Positions 40,975-49,126 of a stretch of DNA of 64,000 nt are shown in pieces. The stretch is taken from positions 170,485 to 234,484 of the forward strand of contig NZ_FOSE01000001.1 of the NCBI RefSeq assembly GCF_900114185.1, in the 5' to 3' direction. The first letter of the stretch is position 1; every line of letters starts with the position of its first letter. Made by a program: the position numbers and the translations under genes. The stretch comes from Cellulomonas sp. KH9. GTDB lineage: Bacteria; Actinomycetota; Actinomycetes; Actinomycetales; Cellulomonadaceae. Below the pieces are notes generated by a model. The model made no database searches, had not been told where the DNA came from, and was given only the letters and a program-made list of their open reading frames with translations.

Positions 40975-42492
40975 ATGTCGAAGGCCCTGACCACGGGCGC
41001 CCCGTGGCGCGTCATCCTGTCGTTCGCCGTCCCCCTGCTGATCGGCAACGTCGTCCAGCAGCTCTACCACTTCGCCGACGCGGTGGTCGTGGGCCGCACG
41101 CTCGGCGTCGACGCGCTCGCCGCGGTCGGCGCGACCGGGAGCCTGCTGTTCCTGCTCATCGGCTTCGCCTGGGGCATGACGTCCGGCTTCGCCATCCCCA
41201 CCGCGCAGGCCTTCGGCGCCGGCGACGCCGCCGCCGTCCGCCGCTCGGTGGCGTCCGGTGCCCTCCTCACCGGCGCCGTCACGCTGCTGCTCACGGTGGG
41301 CGCGCCGCTGCTGGCCGGCCCCGCGCTGCGCCTGCTGCGCACCCCGGAGGAGCTGCTGCCCCAGGCCGAGACCTTCGCGGTCATCAGCTTCCTCGGGGCC
41401 GCGACGACGATGTTCTTCAACTTCCTCGCCGCGATCGTGCGCGCCATCGGCGACTCCCGCACCCCGCTCGTCTACCTCACGCTCAGCTGCGTCCTCAACA
41501 TCGCCCTGGTCGTGGTGCTCGTCGGGGGCCTCGGCACCGGCGTCGGGGGCGCGGCGCTGGCCACCGTCGTGGCGCAGGGCGTCTCGGTCGTCCTGTGCTT
41601 CGTGCACGTCCGGCGACGCGTGCCCGTGCTGCACGTGCGCCGCGAGGACTGGCGCGTCACGCGCGCCGACCTGGCGCACCACCTGCACCTGGGCCTGCCC
41701 ATGGGCTTCCAGGCGTCGATCATCGCGATCGGGACGCTCGCCGTGCAGGTGCGGCTCAACACCCTGGGCTCCGACGCCGTCGCCGCCTACACCACCGCGA
41801 CGCGCGTCGACGGCCTCGCGGTCGCCCTGCTCGCCTCGCTCGGGCTGGCGGTCTCCATGTTCGTCGCCCAGAACCTCGGCGGTGGCCGGCCCGACCGGAT
41901 CCGGACGGGCGTCGTGCAGGCCGTCTGGATGTCGGTGGTCGGCGCGGTGCTCATCGGGATCGTGCTCGTCACCGCGGGCGGCTGGATCGTCGAGATGTTC
42001 GTCGGCGAGGGAGAGCAGCGCGTCGTCGACATGTCGGCGCACTACCTGTTCGTCAACGGCGTGCTCTACGCCGTGCTCGGGGTGCTGTTCGTGCTGCGCG
42101 GTGCGCTGCAGGGGCTGGGCCGCACCCTCGTGCCGACCGTCACCGGTCTCATCGAGCTGGTCTGCCGCGTCGGGGCCGCGGTGGTGCTCGGCGCCGCCTA
42201 CGGGTTCGCGGGCGTCGTGTGGGGCAACCCGCTCGCCTGGCTCGGGGCCGTCGCGCTGCTGGTCCCCGCGTACCTGCGGGCGCACCGCAGCCTGGCGCAG
42301 GTCCCCATCGCGCCGCTGTCCCAGGTCGCGGCGACGCCCGAGCCGGTCACCCTCGAGGGGCCGTCCGAGGGGTCCATGGTGGTCGACGCGGTCGTGCCGC
42401 AGCCGCGCCGCGGGTCCGGGGCGGACACCGTCGCGGAGCAGCCGACGCCCGTCGGTGAGGGGTGCGACCGGCGCGAGCGCGTGGCGGGCTGA
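40975..42492 (+). CDS. MATE family multidrug efflux transporter
   Basis: A 505-residue protein with 12 helices. The N-terminus, V-I-L-S-F-A-V-P-L-L-I-G-N-V-V-Q-Q-L-Y-H-F-A-D-A-V-V-V-G-R, is a clear MATE signature, and the two six-helix halves repeat it (H-L-G-L-P-M-G-F-Q-A-S). MATE proteins export cationic drugs with Na+ or H+. After the last helix there is a polar tail of ~60 residues rich in Pro/Ser. The ATG lies 79 nt after the palindromic operator; no strong ribosome binding site is seen (GCGGAG at 40956-40961 is distant). Confidence 0.9.
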   Translation: MSKALTTGAPWRVILSFAVPLLIGNVVQQLYHFADAVVVGRTLGVDALAAVGATGSLLFLLIGFAWGMTSGFAIPTAQAFGAGDAAAVRRSVASGALLTGAVTLLLTVGAPLLAGPALRLLRTPEELLPQAETFAVISFLGAATTMFFNFLAAIVRAIGDSRTPLVYLTLSCVLNIALVVVLVGGLGTGVGGAALATVVAQGVSVVLCFVHVRRRVPVLHVRREDWRVTRADLAHHLHLGLPMGFQASIIAIGTLAVQVRLNTLGSDAVAAYTTATRVDGLAVALLASLGLAVSMFVAQNLGGGRPDRIRTGVVQAVWMSVVGAVLIGIVLVTAGGWIVEMFVGEGEQRVVDMSAHYLFVNGVLYAVLGVLFVLRGALQGLGRTLVPTVTGLIELVCRVGAAVVLGAAYGFAGVVWGNPLAWLGAVALLVPAYLRAHRSLAQVPIAPLSQVAATPEPVTLEGPSEGSMVVDAVVPQPRRGSGADTVAEQPTPVGEGCDRRERVAG

Positions 42493-42521
42493 CGCCGGCC
42501 GGACGACGGCCCGCGACGACC

Positions 42522-43235
42522 TCAGCCGAGCGCGAGCGGTGCGGTCACCGCCGCCCAGGCCAGCCACGCGGCGGCCAGCACGAGCGCGGCTGCGGCCGTG
42601 CGCCGGGCGGCCACCGGCCACGGTGCCGCCGCCGGCGGTGCCTGCGGCGGCACGCAGCGTCCGGACCGGCGCGGGCGGACGGCCCGGCGGCGTGACACCC
42701 GGGCGTCGTCCGTGAGGGCGGCCGTGGTCAGCAGGTCGGGCTGGCCGGCGCCGCCCAGCCGCACCTCGAGCAGCAGCGCGAGCCCGGCCGCGTCCACGGG
42801 CGACAACCGGGGCGGCAGGGCGCGCAGGTGCGCAGCGAGCGACGTCGCGCGGACCACCGGGGCGTCGCCCGTGCCCCGACCGGTCCCGCAGCGCACGCCA
42901 CGCACCGCCGTGCGGAACCGCGGGGCCAGCAGCGCGGTGACGGCCGCGGCCGCGTCCGTCCCCCGGTGCGCGTCAGCGGGGAGGCGGGTGCCCTCGACGA
43001 CCACCACGCCGCCCGGGCCGACGGCCACGTGCGCGATCCGCGCCGCCGCCCGCCCCGGGTGGTGCAGCGCGTGCAGCGCGAGCCAGCCCTCGGCCTCGAG
43101 CTCGCGAAGCGCCGCCGGCACCCCGGGCACCTCCGGGGGCTCGGCCGCCGGGACGTCGTGCGCCCACGACGGCAGGCCACGGCGTGCGCCGGCCGGACCG
43201 CGGCGCGTGGTGGTCGGCTCGTCGCCCGTGCTCAT
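42522..43235 (-). CDS. NERD-like domain protein with C-terminal membrane anchor
   Basis: A 237-residue protein. The first ~150 residues resemble a nuclease-related domain: L-E-A-E-G-W-L-A-L-H-A-L-H-H-P, then I-A-H-V-A-V-G-P-G-G-V-V-V-V-E-G-T-R-L. The usual catalytic lysine of E-x-K is replaced (E-G-T), so activity is doubtful. A basic stretch (R-R-R-A-V-R-P-R-R) and one transmembrane helix (~210-232) end the protein. It is convergent with the MATE gene, 29 nt away. A full NERD-helicase lies 1.7 kb further on. Confidence 0.6.
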   Translation of the reverse strand: MSTGDEPTTTRRGPAGARRGLPSWAHDVPAAEPPEVPGVPAALRELEAEGWLALHALHHPGRAAARIAHVAVGPGGVVVVEGTRLPADAHRGTDAAAAVTALLAPRFRTAVRGVRCGTGRGTGDAPVVRATSLAAHLRALPPRLSPVDAAGLALLLEVRLGGAGQPDLLTTAALTDDARVSRRRAVRPRRSGRCVPPQAPPAAAPWPVAARRTAAAALVLAAAWLAWAAVTAPLALG

Positions 43236-43392
43236 CGTGGCCCCATGTCCCCGGTATCGGCCCGTCCACCCCGTGACCTGAGCCCGGACCCGCGGCGCGA
43301 GCACGACGCGGCCGCGATCACCCGGCGCGCCACGGTCCCCGCGCAGTAGGGTCGTCGGCACCGCAGGGGCAGCAGGGGGACGAGGGGGACGG
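43236..43392. other. Divergent promoter region between NERD-like and MFS genes
   Basis: 157 nt with TAGGGT at 43347-43352 as a possible -10 box for the MFS gene and a purine-rich GAGGGGGACGG ribosome binding site before ATG 43393. No operator-like palindrome stands out. Confidence 0.35.
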
Positions 43393-44646
43393 ATGCAGCA
43401 GGTCGTCGACGTGCGGACGAGGGTGGCCGTGGGGGCCACGTACGCCGCGCAGGGCTTCGGGTACGCCACGGTCGTGACCGCGTTGCCGGGCCTCAAGGCC
43501 CGCACCGACATCGACGACGCGATGATCTCGGTGGTGCTGCTGATGGGCGCGCTGCTCGCCGCGGCCGGGTCGGTGACCGCCGAGCGGGTCGCCCGCCGGT
43601 GGTCGAGCCGCACGGCCGTCGTCCTGGGTCTGCTGGCGCAGGCCGGCGGGCTGGCGCTGGTCGCCTCGGCGACGTCGGTGCCCGCGCTGGTCGTCGCGTT
43701 CGTCGTGTTCGCCCTCGGGCTGGGCATGGTCGACGCGTCGTCCAACATGCAGGGCGTCGCGCTGCAGCAGCAGGTGGGCCGCCCCGTCGTCTCCTCGCTC
43801 TTCGCGTGCCTCACCGTCGCGGCCGTCTCCGCCGCGCTCGTGCAGTCCGGGCTGGCGCGGTTCGGGACGACCACGGGGGCCGTCTCGGCCCTGGTCGTGG
43901 CCACGGCGGTCGCGGCCGGTGTCGCGCTGCTGGTGCGTCCGTCGCTGCTGGACAGCACCGCGTCGCCGCCGCCGCTCCCGGACGACCACGAGGGGATCCT
44001 GCCGGGTGCCCGGACGGGGGTCGCCGCCGCACCCGCCCCGGCCGCCGCGCGGACCCCGCTGCCGCGCGCCGGCCTGTGGGTCTTCGGCGCGCTCGTCGCC
44101 GCCGCGTTCGTGGTGGACGCCGCCGTCTCCAGCTGGAGCACGGTGTACCTGTACGACGAGCTGGCGGCGTCCGCTGCCGTCGCGCCGCTCGGGTACGCGG
44201 CCTACCAGGGAGCCGTGCTGATCGCCCGGCTCCTGGGCGACCCGCTGGTGCGCCGGCACGGGCGGGTGCGCGTGGCCGCCCCGACCGGCGCCGTGGCCGC
44301 CGTGGGTCTCGTGCTCGTCGCGCTCGTGCCCAGCCCGGCGGCGGCGATCGTCGGGTTCGCGCTGGCCGGGATCGGCGCCGGCACGCTCGTGCCGCTGGCC
44401 TTCTCCGCGGCCGGGGAGCTGGCGCCCGGGCGCCTGGACGACGTCATCGCCCGGATCAACCTCTTCAACTACGCCGGTGCGCTCATCGGGTCGGTCTCGA
44501 TCGGGCTGCTGGCCGGCATCACGGGCATCGGCCCGGGGTTCCTGGTGCCGGCGCTGCTGCTGGTGCCGGCGATGGCCGCGGTGCCGCGGCTCGCCGGTGA
44601 GCGGGTGGCCGCGCTCGCGGCGCCTCCGGTCGGACGCACGGGCTGA
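43393..44646 (+). CDS. MFS transporter
   Basis: A 417-residue protein with about 12 helices. The first half starts A-V-G-A-T-Y-A-A-Q-G-F-G-Y-A-T-V-V-T-A-L-P; the second half begins after a Pro/Ala-rich loop (~200-225). F-A-L-G-L-G-M-V-D-A-S-S-N-M-Q-G-V-A resembles the fucose/YbjJ-like branch of the major facilitator superfamily. The substrate is not clear. Its TGA stop is part of the first unit of the tandem repeat array that follows. Confidence 0.82.
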   Translation: MQQVVDVRTRVAVGATYAAQGFGYATVVTALPGLKARTDIDDAMISVVLLMGALLAAAGSVTAERVARRWSSRTAVVLGLLAQAGGLALVASATSVPALVVAFVVFALGLGMVDASSNMQGVALQQQVGRPVVSSLFACLTVAAVSAALVQSGLARFGTTTGAVSALVVATAVAAGVALLVRPSLLDSTASPPPLPDDHEGILPGARTGVAAAPAPAAARTPLPRAGLWVFGALVAAAFVVDAAVSSWSTVYLYDELAASAAVAPLGYAAYQGAVLIARLLGDPLVRRHGRVRVAAPTGAVAAVGLVLVALVPSPAAAIVGFALAGIGAGTLVPLAFSAAGELAPGRLDDVIARINLFNYAGALIGSVSIGLLAGITGIGPGFLVPALLLVPAMAAVPRLAGERVAALAAPPVGRTG

Positions 44647-44767
44647 CGCCCCACGGACTGACGCCCGACCGCCTGACGCCCCACGGCCTGACCCACCGTC
44701 CCGGGGCCTGACCCACCGCCCCGCGGACTGACCCACCGCCCCGCGGACTGACCCACCGCCCCGGGGC
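44643..44767 (+). repeat. Two adjoining tandem repeat arrays (15 bp x3, 20 bp x4)
   Basis: Three 15-bp units (CTGACGCCCCACGGA and variants) at 44643-44687 are followed by four 20-bp units (CTGACCCACCGCCCCGCGGA and variants) at 44688-44767. Two of the 20-bp units are identical. Every unit starts CTGA, and the first contains the stop codon of the MFS gene. The array fills most of the gap to the helicase gene. Confidence 0.85.
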
Positions 44768-44888
44768 CGTCCGCCCCTGGGGGCGCGCCCGGGTGAGCCG
44801 TCCGGGTCATCGGGGTGGTCACCCCTCCGCCGTCTCATGCTCCCGCGCACCGCGGCCGATAGAGCCTCGACGGTGGGGAGGGACGACC

Positions 44889-47075
44889 ATGCCTGCAGGG
44901 GACTCCGCGGCGCAGGAGGCGAGCCGCCAGCTCGCGCTGGCGGCCGCGCACGAGAAGGCGGCGGTCGCCGCGCGCGCGACCGCCTCGCGGTACGGGCTCG
45001 CCTCGGCGACCGAGCAGCGCACGGCGGCCGTGCTGGCGCCGCTGGCCGCCGCGGGCTACCACCTGCTCGCGGACCGGCAGTGGCCCGGCAGCCGGCGGGC
45101 GCAGGTCGACATGGTGGTCGTCGGGCCGGCCGGCGTGTTCGTGGTGGACACCAAGGCCTGGGCCGACGTGTCGATCGCCGGCGACCGCATCCACCGCGGT
45201 CAGGAGGACGTCACCGACGAGCTCATGGCGCTGGCCGACCTGGCGTACCGCACCGAGGGGGAGCTGGCCGAGGTCGGGCTGGCCCCGGGCGAGGTGCACG
45301 CGGTGGCCGTGCTGGCGGGGCGCTCCGGCGTCGACGAGCGCGTGGGGCCGGTGCACGTGGTGGGGGAGCGCGACGTGCTGCCGCAGATCGCGCGGCGCGG
45401 CTCGCGGCTCGGGCCGCGGCAGGTGGACCTGGTCCTGGCGCGGTGCCTGGAGTGGTTCCGCCAGGTGGGGGACCCGGCGCCGATCAGCACCACGCTGCCC
45501 GAGCCGGTGCTGCCGGCGCCGCGCGGTCCGCTGCCCGGCGGTCCCGCCGCGCGGCCGGCCACCCGGGAGCGCGACCACGCCGCCGCGCACGGCGGGTTCC
45601 CCGACCCCCGGGGGCCCGGCGGCGGCGCCACCTCGGAGCCGCCGGTCCCGCTGCTGACCGAGGAGGAGGTGCGGTCCGCGCTGCTCACCGGCCTCATGGC
45701 GGCACCCGTCGAGGAGTGGATGGCGTTCCTGCACCCCGCGCAGGCGCGGGTCGTGCGGCGCTCGTACAACGGGCCCGCCCGGATCCGCGGGGCCGCCGGT
45801 ACCGGCAAGACGGTCGTCGGGCTGCACCGCGCCGCGTACCTCGCGCGCACCCGCCAGGGCAAGGTCCTGGTCACCACCTACATCCGGACGCTGCCCGACG
45901 TGCTGCGCCAGCAGCTGACCCGGCTCGCACCGGACGTCGTCGACCGCGTCGAGTTCGCGGGGGTCCACGAGACGGCCAAGCGCATCCTCGAGGAGCGCGG
46001 GGTGGAGCACCGCATCGACGGCCGGAAGATCGCGTCGGCGTGGACCGCCGCGTGGGGCCGGGTCGCGGGCGGCAGCGTCATCGACACCGACCGGCACGAG
46101 CAGGACTACTGGCACGACGAGGTCAGCTACGTCATCAAGGGGCGCGGCCTGACCCGCTGGGAGCAGTACGCCGAGCTGCCGCGCCTGGGGCGTCGGCACC
46201 GGCTGGGGCCGCACCAGCGGCGCGTCGTGTGGGAGCTGTACGAGGCGTACCAGGAGGAGCTGGAGCACCGCGGTGTCCACGACTTCGCCGACCAGATCGC
46301 CCTGGCGGAGGCCGAGCTGCGGCGCGAGCCCATGACCGGGCGGTACACGGCAGTGGTCGTCGACGAGGCGCAGGACCTGACGTGCGTGATGATCCGCATG
46401 CTGCACGCGCTGGTGGGTGACGCCCCCGACGGCCTGACGCTGATCGGTGACGGCCAGCAGACCATCTACCCCGGTGGCTTCACGCTGGCCGAGGCGGGCG
46501 TGTCCGTCGCCGGTCGCGGCACGGTGCTCGACGTCAACTACCGCAACACCCGCGAGATCCTGCAGTTCGCGTCGATGCTCGTGCGTGACGACGAGTTCGC
46601 GGACATCGAGGGCACCACCGCGCGCGGCGACCGTCCGGCGGAGGTGCAGCGCAGCGGCGCGAAGCCGGTGTACGTGCGGTGCGCCAACGAGGCCGACCGG
46701 CAGCGCCGGCTGGTGCTGCGCGTGCACGAGGTGGTGGCGGAGGTGGGCACGAACTTCGGTGACGTCGGCGTGCTGTCCCTGTCGCGCCGGGGCGTCGAGG
46801 CGGCCACGGAGTCGCTGCGCAAGGCCGGCGTGCCCGTGGTGAACCTGGAGCAGTACGACGGGGTGCCGGTCAACCGCGTGAAGGTCGGCACGGTGAAGCG
46901 CGCCAAGGGGCTGGAGTTCAAGCAGGTGCTCGTCGTCGACCCGTACGCGTCGTGGCTCACGGAGAAGCCCGAGGAGCTCGACGACGTGGACCGCGAGCGG
47001 CGCGACTACCGGCTGCGCGAGCTGTACGTGGCCATGACGCGGGCCCGGGACGGGTTGTGGGTGGCGTCGATCTGA
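44889..47075 (+). CDS. NERD domain - superfamily I helicase fusion
   Basis: A 728-residue cytoplasmic protein. An N-terminal helix (~5-45) leads into a NERD nuclease-related domain (~50-160: V-D-M-V-V-V-G-P-A-G-V-F-V-V-D-T-K-A-W, with the D...D-x-K catalytic pattern kept). After a Pro/Gly linker the UvrD-like helicase has Walker A G-A-A-G-T-G-K-T (K307), motif II V-V-V-D-E-A-Q-D-L (D492/E493), motif III G-D-G-Q-Q-T-I-Y, motif V K-R-A-K-G-L-E-F and motif VI L-Y-V-A-M-T-R-A-R. It probably processes DNA ends or foreign DNA. ATG follows GGGGAGGG. Confidence 0.88.
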   Translation: MPAGDSAAQEASRQLALAAAHEKAAVAARATASRYGLASATEQRTAAVLAPLAAAGYHLLADRQWPGSRRAQVDMVVVGPAGVFVVDTKAWADVSIAGDRIHRGQEDVTDELMALADLAYRTEGELAEVGLAPGEVHAVAVLAGRSGVDERVGPVHVVGERDVLPQIARRGSRLGPRQVDLVLARCLEWFRQVGDPAPISTTLPEPVLPAPRGPLPGGPAARPATRERDHAAAHGGFPDPRGPGGGATSEPPVPLLTEEEVRSALLTGLMAAPVEEWMAFLHPAQARVVRRSYNGPARIRGAAGTGKTVVGLHRAAYLARTRQGKVLVTTYIRTLPDVLRQQLTRLAPDVVDRVEFAGVHETAKRILEERGVEHRIDGRKIASAWTAAWGRVAGGSVIDTDRHEQDYWHDEVSYVIKGRGLTRWEQYAELPRLGRRHRLGPHQRRVVWELYEAYQEELEHRGVHDFADQIALAEAELRREPMTGRYTAVVVDEAQDLTCVMIRMLHALVGDAPDGLTLIGDGQQTIYPGGFTLAEAGVSVAGRGTVLDVNYRNTREILQFASMLVRDDEFADIEGTTARGDRPAEVQRSGAKPVYVRCANEADRQRRLVLRVHEVVAEVGTNFGDVGVLSLSRRGVEAATESLRKAGVPVVNLEQYDGVPVNRVKVGTVKRAKGLEFKQVLVVDPYASWLTEKPEELDDVDRERRDYRLRELYVAMTRARDGLWVASI

Positions 47076-47114
47076 CGCCGCGGACGCCCGCCCCGACACC
47101 TGGCTGCCGCGGCG
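47076..47114 (+). terminator. Hairpin after the NERD-helicase gene
   Basis: CGCCGCGG (47076-47083) and CCGCGGCG (47107-47114) form an 8-bp stem around a 23-nt loop, starting at the first base after the stop codon. Confidence 0.45.
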
Positions 47115-47126
47115 GGCGGGCGCCGG

Positions 47127-47132
47127 TAGGTT
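47127..47132 (+). promoter_or_regulatory. -10 box (TAGGTT) of a leaderless gene
   Basis: TAGGTT ends 7 nt before GTG 47140 with no ribosome binding site between, the same arrangement as at several other genes in the window. Confidence 0.5.
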
Positions 47133-47139
47133 CGCGTCC

Positions 47140-47826
47140 GTGAGCCACCCGCCCGTCCCCCCGCACCCGTCCGCCGCCGCACCGGCGCCGGTCCCGCCGC
47201 GTCGCACGTCCCTGGCCTGGCCGGTCGTGCTGACCGTCGTCGGGCTGCTGCTGCTGGTGGCCGCCCTCGCGGCGGCCGTGGGCACGGTCGGCGGGTTCGT
47301 CGGTGCGGTGCGCAGCGACGTCCTGACGTCCGACGGGCGGCCGGGAGCCGCCGTGCTGGCGGCCGCACCCGCACCGGGGGCGGCGCGCGTCGACCTCGAG
47401 GCGGGGGAGCGCTACGCCGTCCACCTGGTGGTGCCCCGCAGCGCGTCCGGCGAGGACGACCGCCCGGACCTGCCCGAGGACGTGCTGCTCCTCGCGCCGT
47501 CCGGTGAGGTCGTCGCGGCGGACGCGTCGCCGGGCGTGACCATGACGAGCACCGCGGGGGGTCTCGTGGCGGTGTCGGTCGGGGCGTTCACCGCCCCGGA
47601 GACCGGGACGTACGAGATGGCGGTGCCGTCCGCGGGCCTCCCCGACGCGTGGGTCGCGCTCACGGCGGACAAGGCGTTCGCGCCGTTCTTCGCGTCGGTC
47701 TGGGGCACGGTGCTGGGGGTGTTCGTGGTGCTGGGCCTGGGGTTCGTCGGGTGCGGTGCGGTGGTGACCGGGGTGGTCTGGTGGGTCGTGCGGGCCCGTG
47801 CCCGCCGGCAGGTCGCGGGCGGCTGA
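47140..47826 (+). CDS. Membrane protein with extracellular beta domain, unknown function
   Basis: A 228-residue protein from GTG 47140. After a Pro-rich cytoplasmic start there is a transmembrane helix (~27-55), an outside domain of ~120 residues rich in Val/Ala/Thr (E-A-G-E-R-Y-A-V-H-L-V-V-P ... A-P-E-T-G-T-Y-E-M-A-V-P), and a second helix (~188-217). The G-x-Y-E/T-F/Y-type end resembles pre-peptidase-like beta sandwiches. No partner genes; its stop is 15 nt from the convergent LacI gene stop. Confidence 0.6.
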   Translation: MSHPPVPPHPSAAAPAPVPPRRTSLAWPVVLTVVGLLLLVAALAAAVGTVGGFVGAVRSDVLTSDGRPGAAVLAAAPAPGAARVDLEAGERYAVHLVVPRSASGEDDRPDLPEDVLLLAPSGEVVAADASPGVTMTSTAGGLVAVSVGAFTAPETGTYEMAVPSAGLPDAWVALTADKAFAPFFASVWGTVLGVFVVLGLGFVGCGAVVTGVVWWVVRARARRQVAGG

Positions 47827-47841
47827 CCTCCCGGCGACGCG

Positions 47842-48879
47842 TCAGGCGGGCGCGACCGACCCGCGGGCGCGCAGCGGCACGGGCAGCCGGTGGACGCCCG
47901 GCCCGGTGCCGTCGCCGCCGACCTCGGCGAGCAGCAGCTCGACCGCGCGGCGGCCGAGCTCCTCGTGCGGGATGGCGAACGAGGAGACGCCCGGGCGCAG
48001 CCAGTCCGCCATGGGGTAGTTGTCGAACGACACGACCGACACGTCGTCCGGGATGCGCAGCCCGGCCTCCTGCAGCGCCTGGTAGGTGCCGAACGCGAGG
48101 CGGTCGTTGAAGCAGATGATCGCGCGGGGCCGGGGGTGGCGGGCGAGCAGCTCGTGGGTCGCGGCCCAGCCCTGCGGGGGGACCCAGTCGCCGCAGAGGT
48201 GCCCCGAGGCGGGCGCCAGGCCCGCGGCCCCGAGGGCCTCGCGGATGCCCGCGAGGCGTTCGACGCCGGCGACGGTGTCGGGCGGCACGTCACCCGGGTC
48301 GGGCCCGGCGCCGACCAGGTGGATCTCGCGGTGCCCGGCGTCGAGCAGCAGGCGTGCGGCGGCGCGGCCGGCCGCGGCCTCGTCGGGGACGACGGCCGGT
48401 GCCCGGGTGGTGCCGGCGGGCAGGGTGTTGAGCAGGACGGTGGGCAGCCGCTCGAGCTCGGCCGGCACGGCACGCGTCCGCGTGAACATCGAGGTCAGCA
48501 TGATGCCGTCGACCCGGCGGTCGAGCATGGCGTCGATGAGGGCGCTCTCGATGGCGGGGTCGCCCTCGGTCTCGCCGATGAACAGCATGTAGCCGTGGTC
48601 GCGGGCGGCCTCGATGGCGCCCTTGATCATGTCGCCGGCCATCTGCCCGGTGGCCACGGTGTCGGACACGAGGCCGAGGGTGCGGGTCGTGCCCTTGCGC
48701 AGCCCGACGGACACGATGTTGGGGCGGTAGCCCAGGGCGGCGGACGCGTCCCGGACGCGCTCCTGCACGGCCTGCGAGATGCGCAGCTCCGACCCGCGGC
48801 CGGACAGCACGAGCGAGGCGGTCGTCGACGACACCCCCGCGGTGCGGGCGACGTCCGCGAGCGTCACGCGTCGGGTCAC
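47842..48879 (-). CDS. LacI family transcriptional regulator (sucrose/glucoside locus)
   Basis: A 345-residue regulator from GTG 48879, preceded by AAAGGA. The helix-turn-helix is at 5-25 (V-T-L-A-D-V-A-R-T-A-G-V-S-S-T-T-A-S-L-V-L-S-G), followed by the hinge helix. A periplasmic-binding-like sugar domain fills the rest (C-F-N-D-R-L-A-F-G-T-Y-Q-A-L). It is divergent from an ABC importer operon and the shared region contains a LacI-type operator, so it probably represses the sugar genes until the sugar enters. Confidence 0.92.
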   Translation of the reverse strand: MTRRVTLADVARTAGVSSTTASLVLSGRGSELRISQAVQERVRDASAALGYRPNIVSVGLRKGTTRTLGLVSDTVATGQMAGDMIKGAIEAARDHGYMLFIGETEGDPAIESALIDAMLDRRVDGIMLTSMFTRTRAVPAELERLPTVLLNTLPAGTTRAPAVVPDEAAAGRAAARLLLDAGHREIHLVGAGPDPGDVPPDTVAGVERLAGIREALGAAGLAPASGHLCGDWVPPQGWAATHELLARHPRPRAIICFNDRLAFGTYQALQEAGLRIPDDVSVVSFDNYPMADWLRPGVSSFAIPHEELGRRAVELLLAEVGGDGTGPGVHRLPVPLRARGSVAPA

Positions 48880-49027
48880 GTCCGTCCTTTCGTCGCGAGG
48901 ATCCTAGGGGGTGCTCGTCCGGCGGTGGACCCGCCCCGCCCCGGCGGCATGTCCAGGCAAACCTGGACGAGTGTCCGGGGTGGCGGCGATGCGGCGCCGC
49001 CGTCACCGTTTCGTGATCCCACCTGGC

Positions 49028-49057
49028 TTGACAGCGGCTGCGCCGGATCGTCAGCAT
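49028..49057 (+). promoter_or_regulatory. Promoter of the sugar ABC / sucrose phosphorylase operon
   Basis: A consensus -35 TTGACA (49028-49033) is followed after 18 nt by CAGCAT (49052-49057) as -10. Transcription would begin near 49064, inside the operator. Confidence 0.55.
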
Positions 49058-49062
49058 GACCG

Positions 49063-49080
49063 TGCTAAGACGATTTAGCA
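49063..49080. promoter_or_regulatory. LacI-type operator
   Basis: A perfect inverted repeat TGCTAA-N6-TTAGCA with central CG, the classic LacI/GalR layout, covering the likely transcription start 47 nt before the binding-protein gene. Confidence 0.8.
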
Positions 49081-49126
49081 AGGGTCCGCGCCCCACGGAC
49101 CTGGTCCGACGGAGAAGGAGACACCG

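Noticed and set aside
44643-44767. Possible CRISPR array
   Set aside because: Units are 15-20 bp and directly joined with no spacers, and no cas gene is present.
44835-47285. An 816-codon open frame on the minus strand
   Set aside because: Opposite the NERD-helicase gene with all helicase motifs; no domain of its own.
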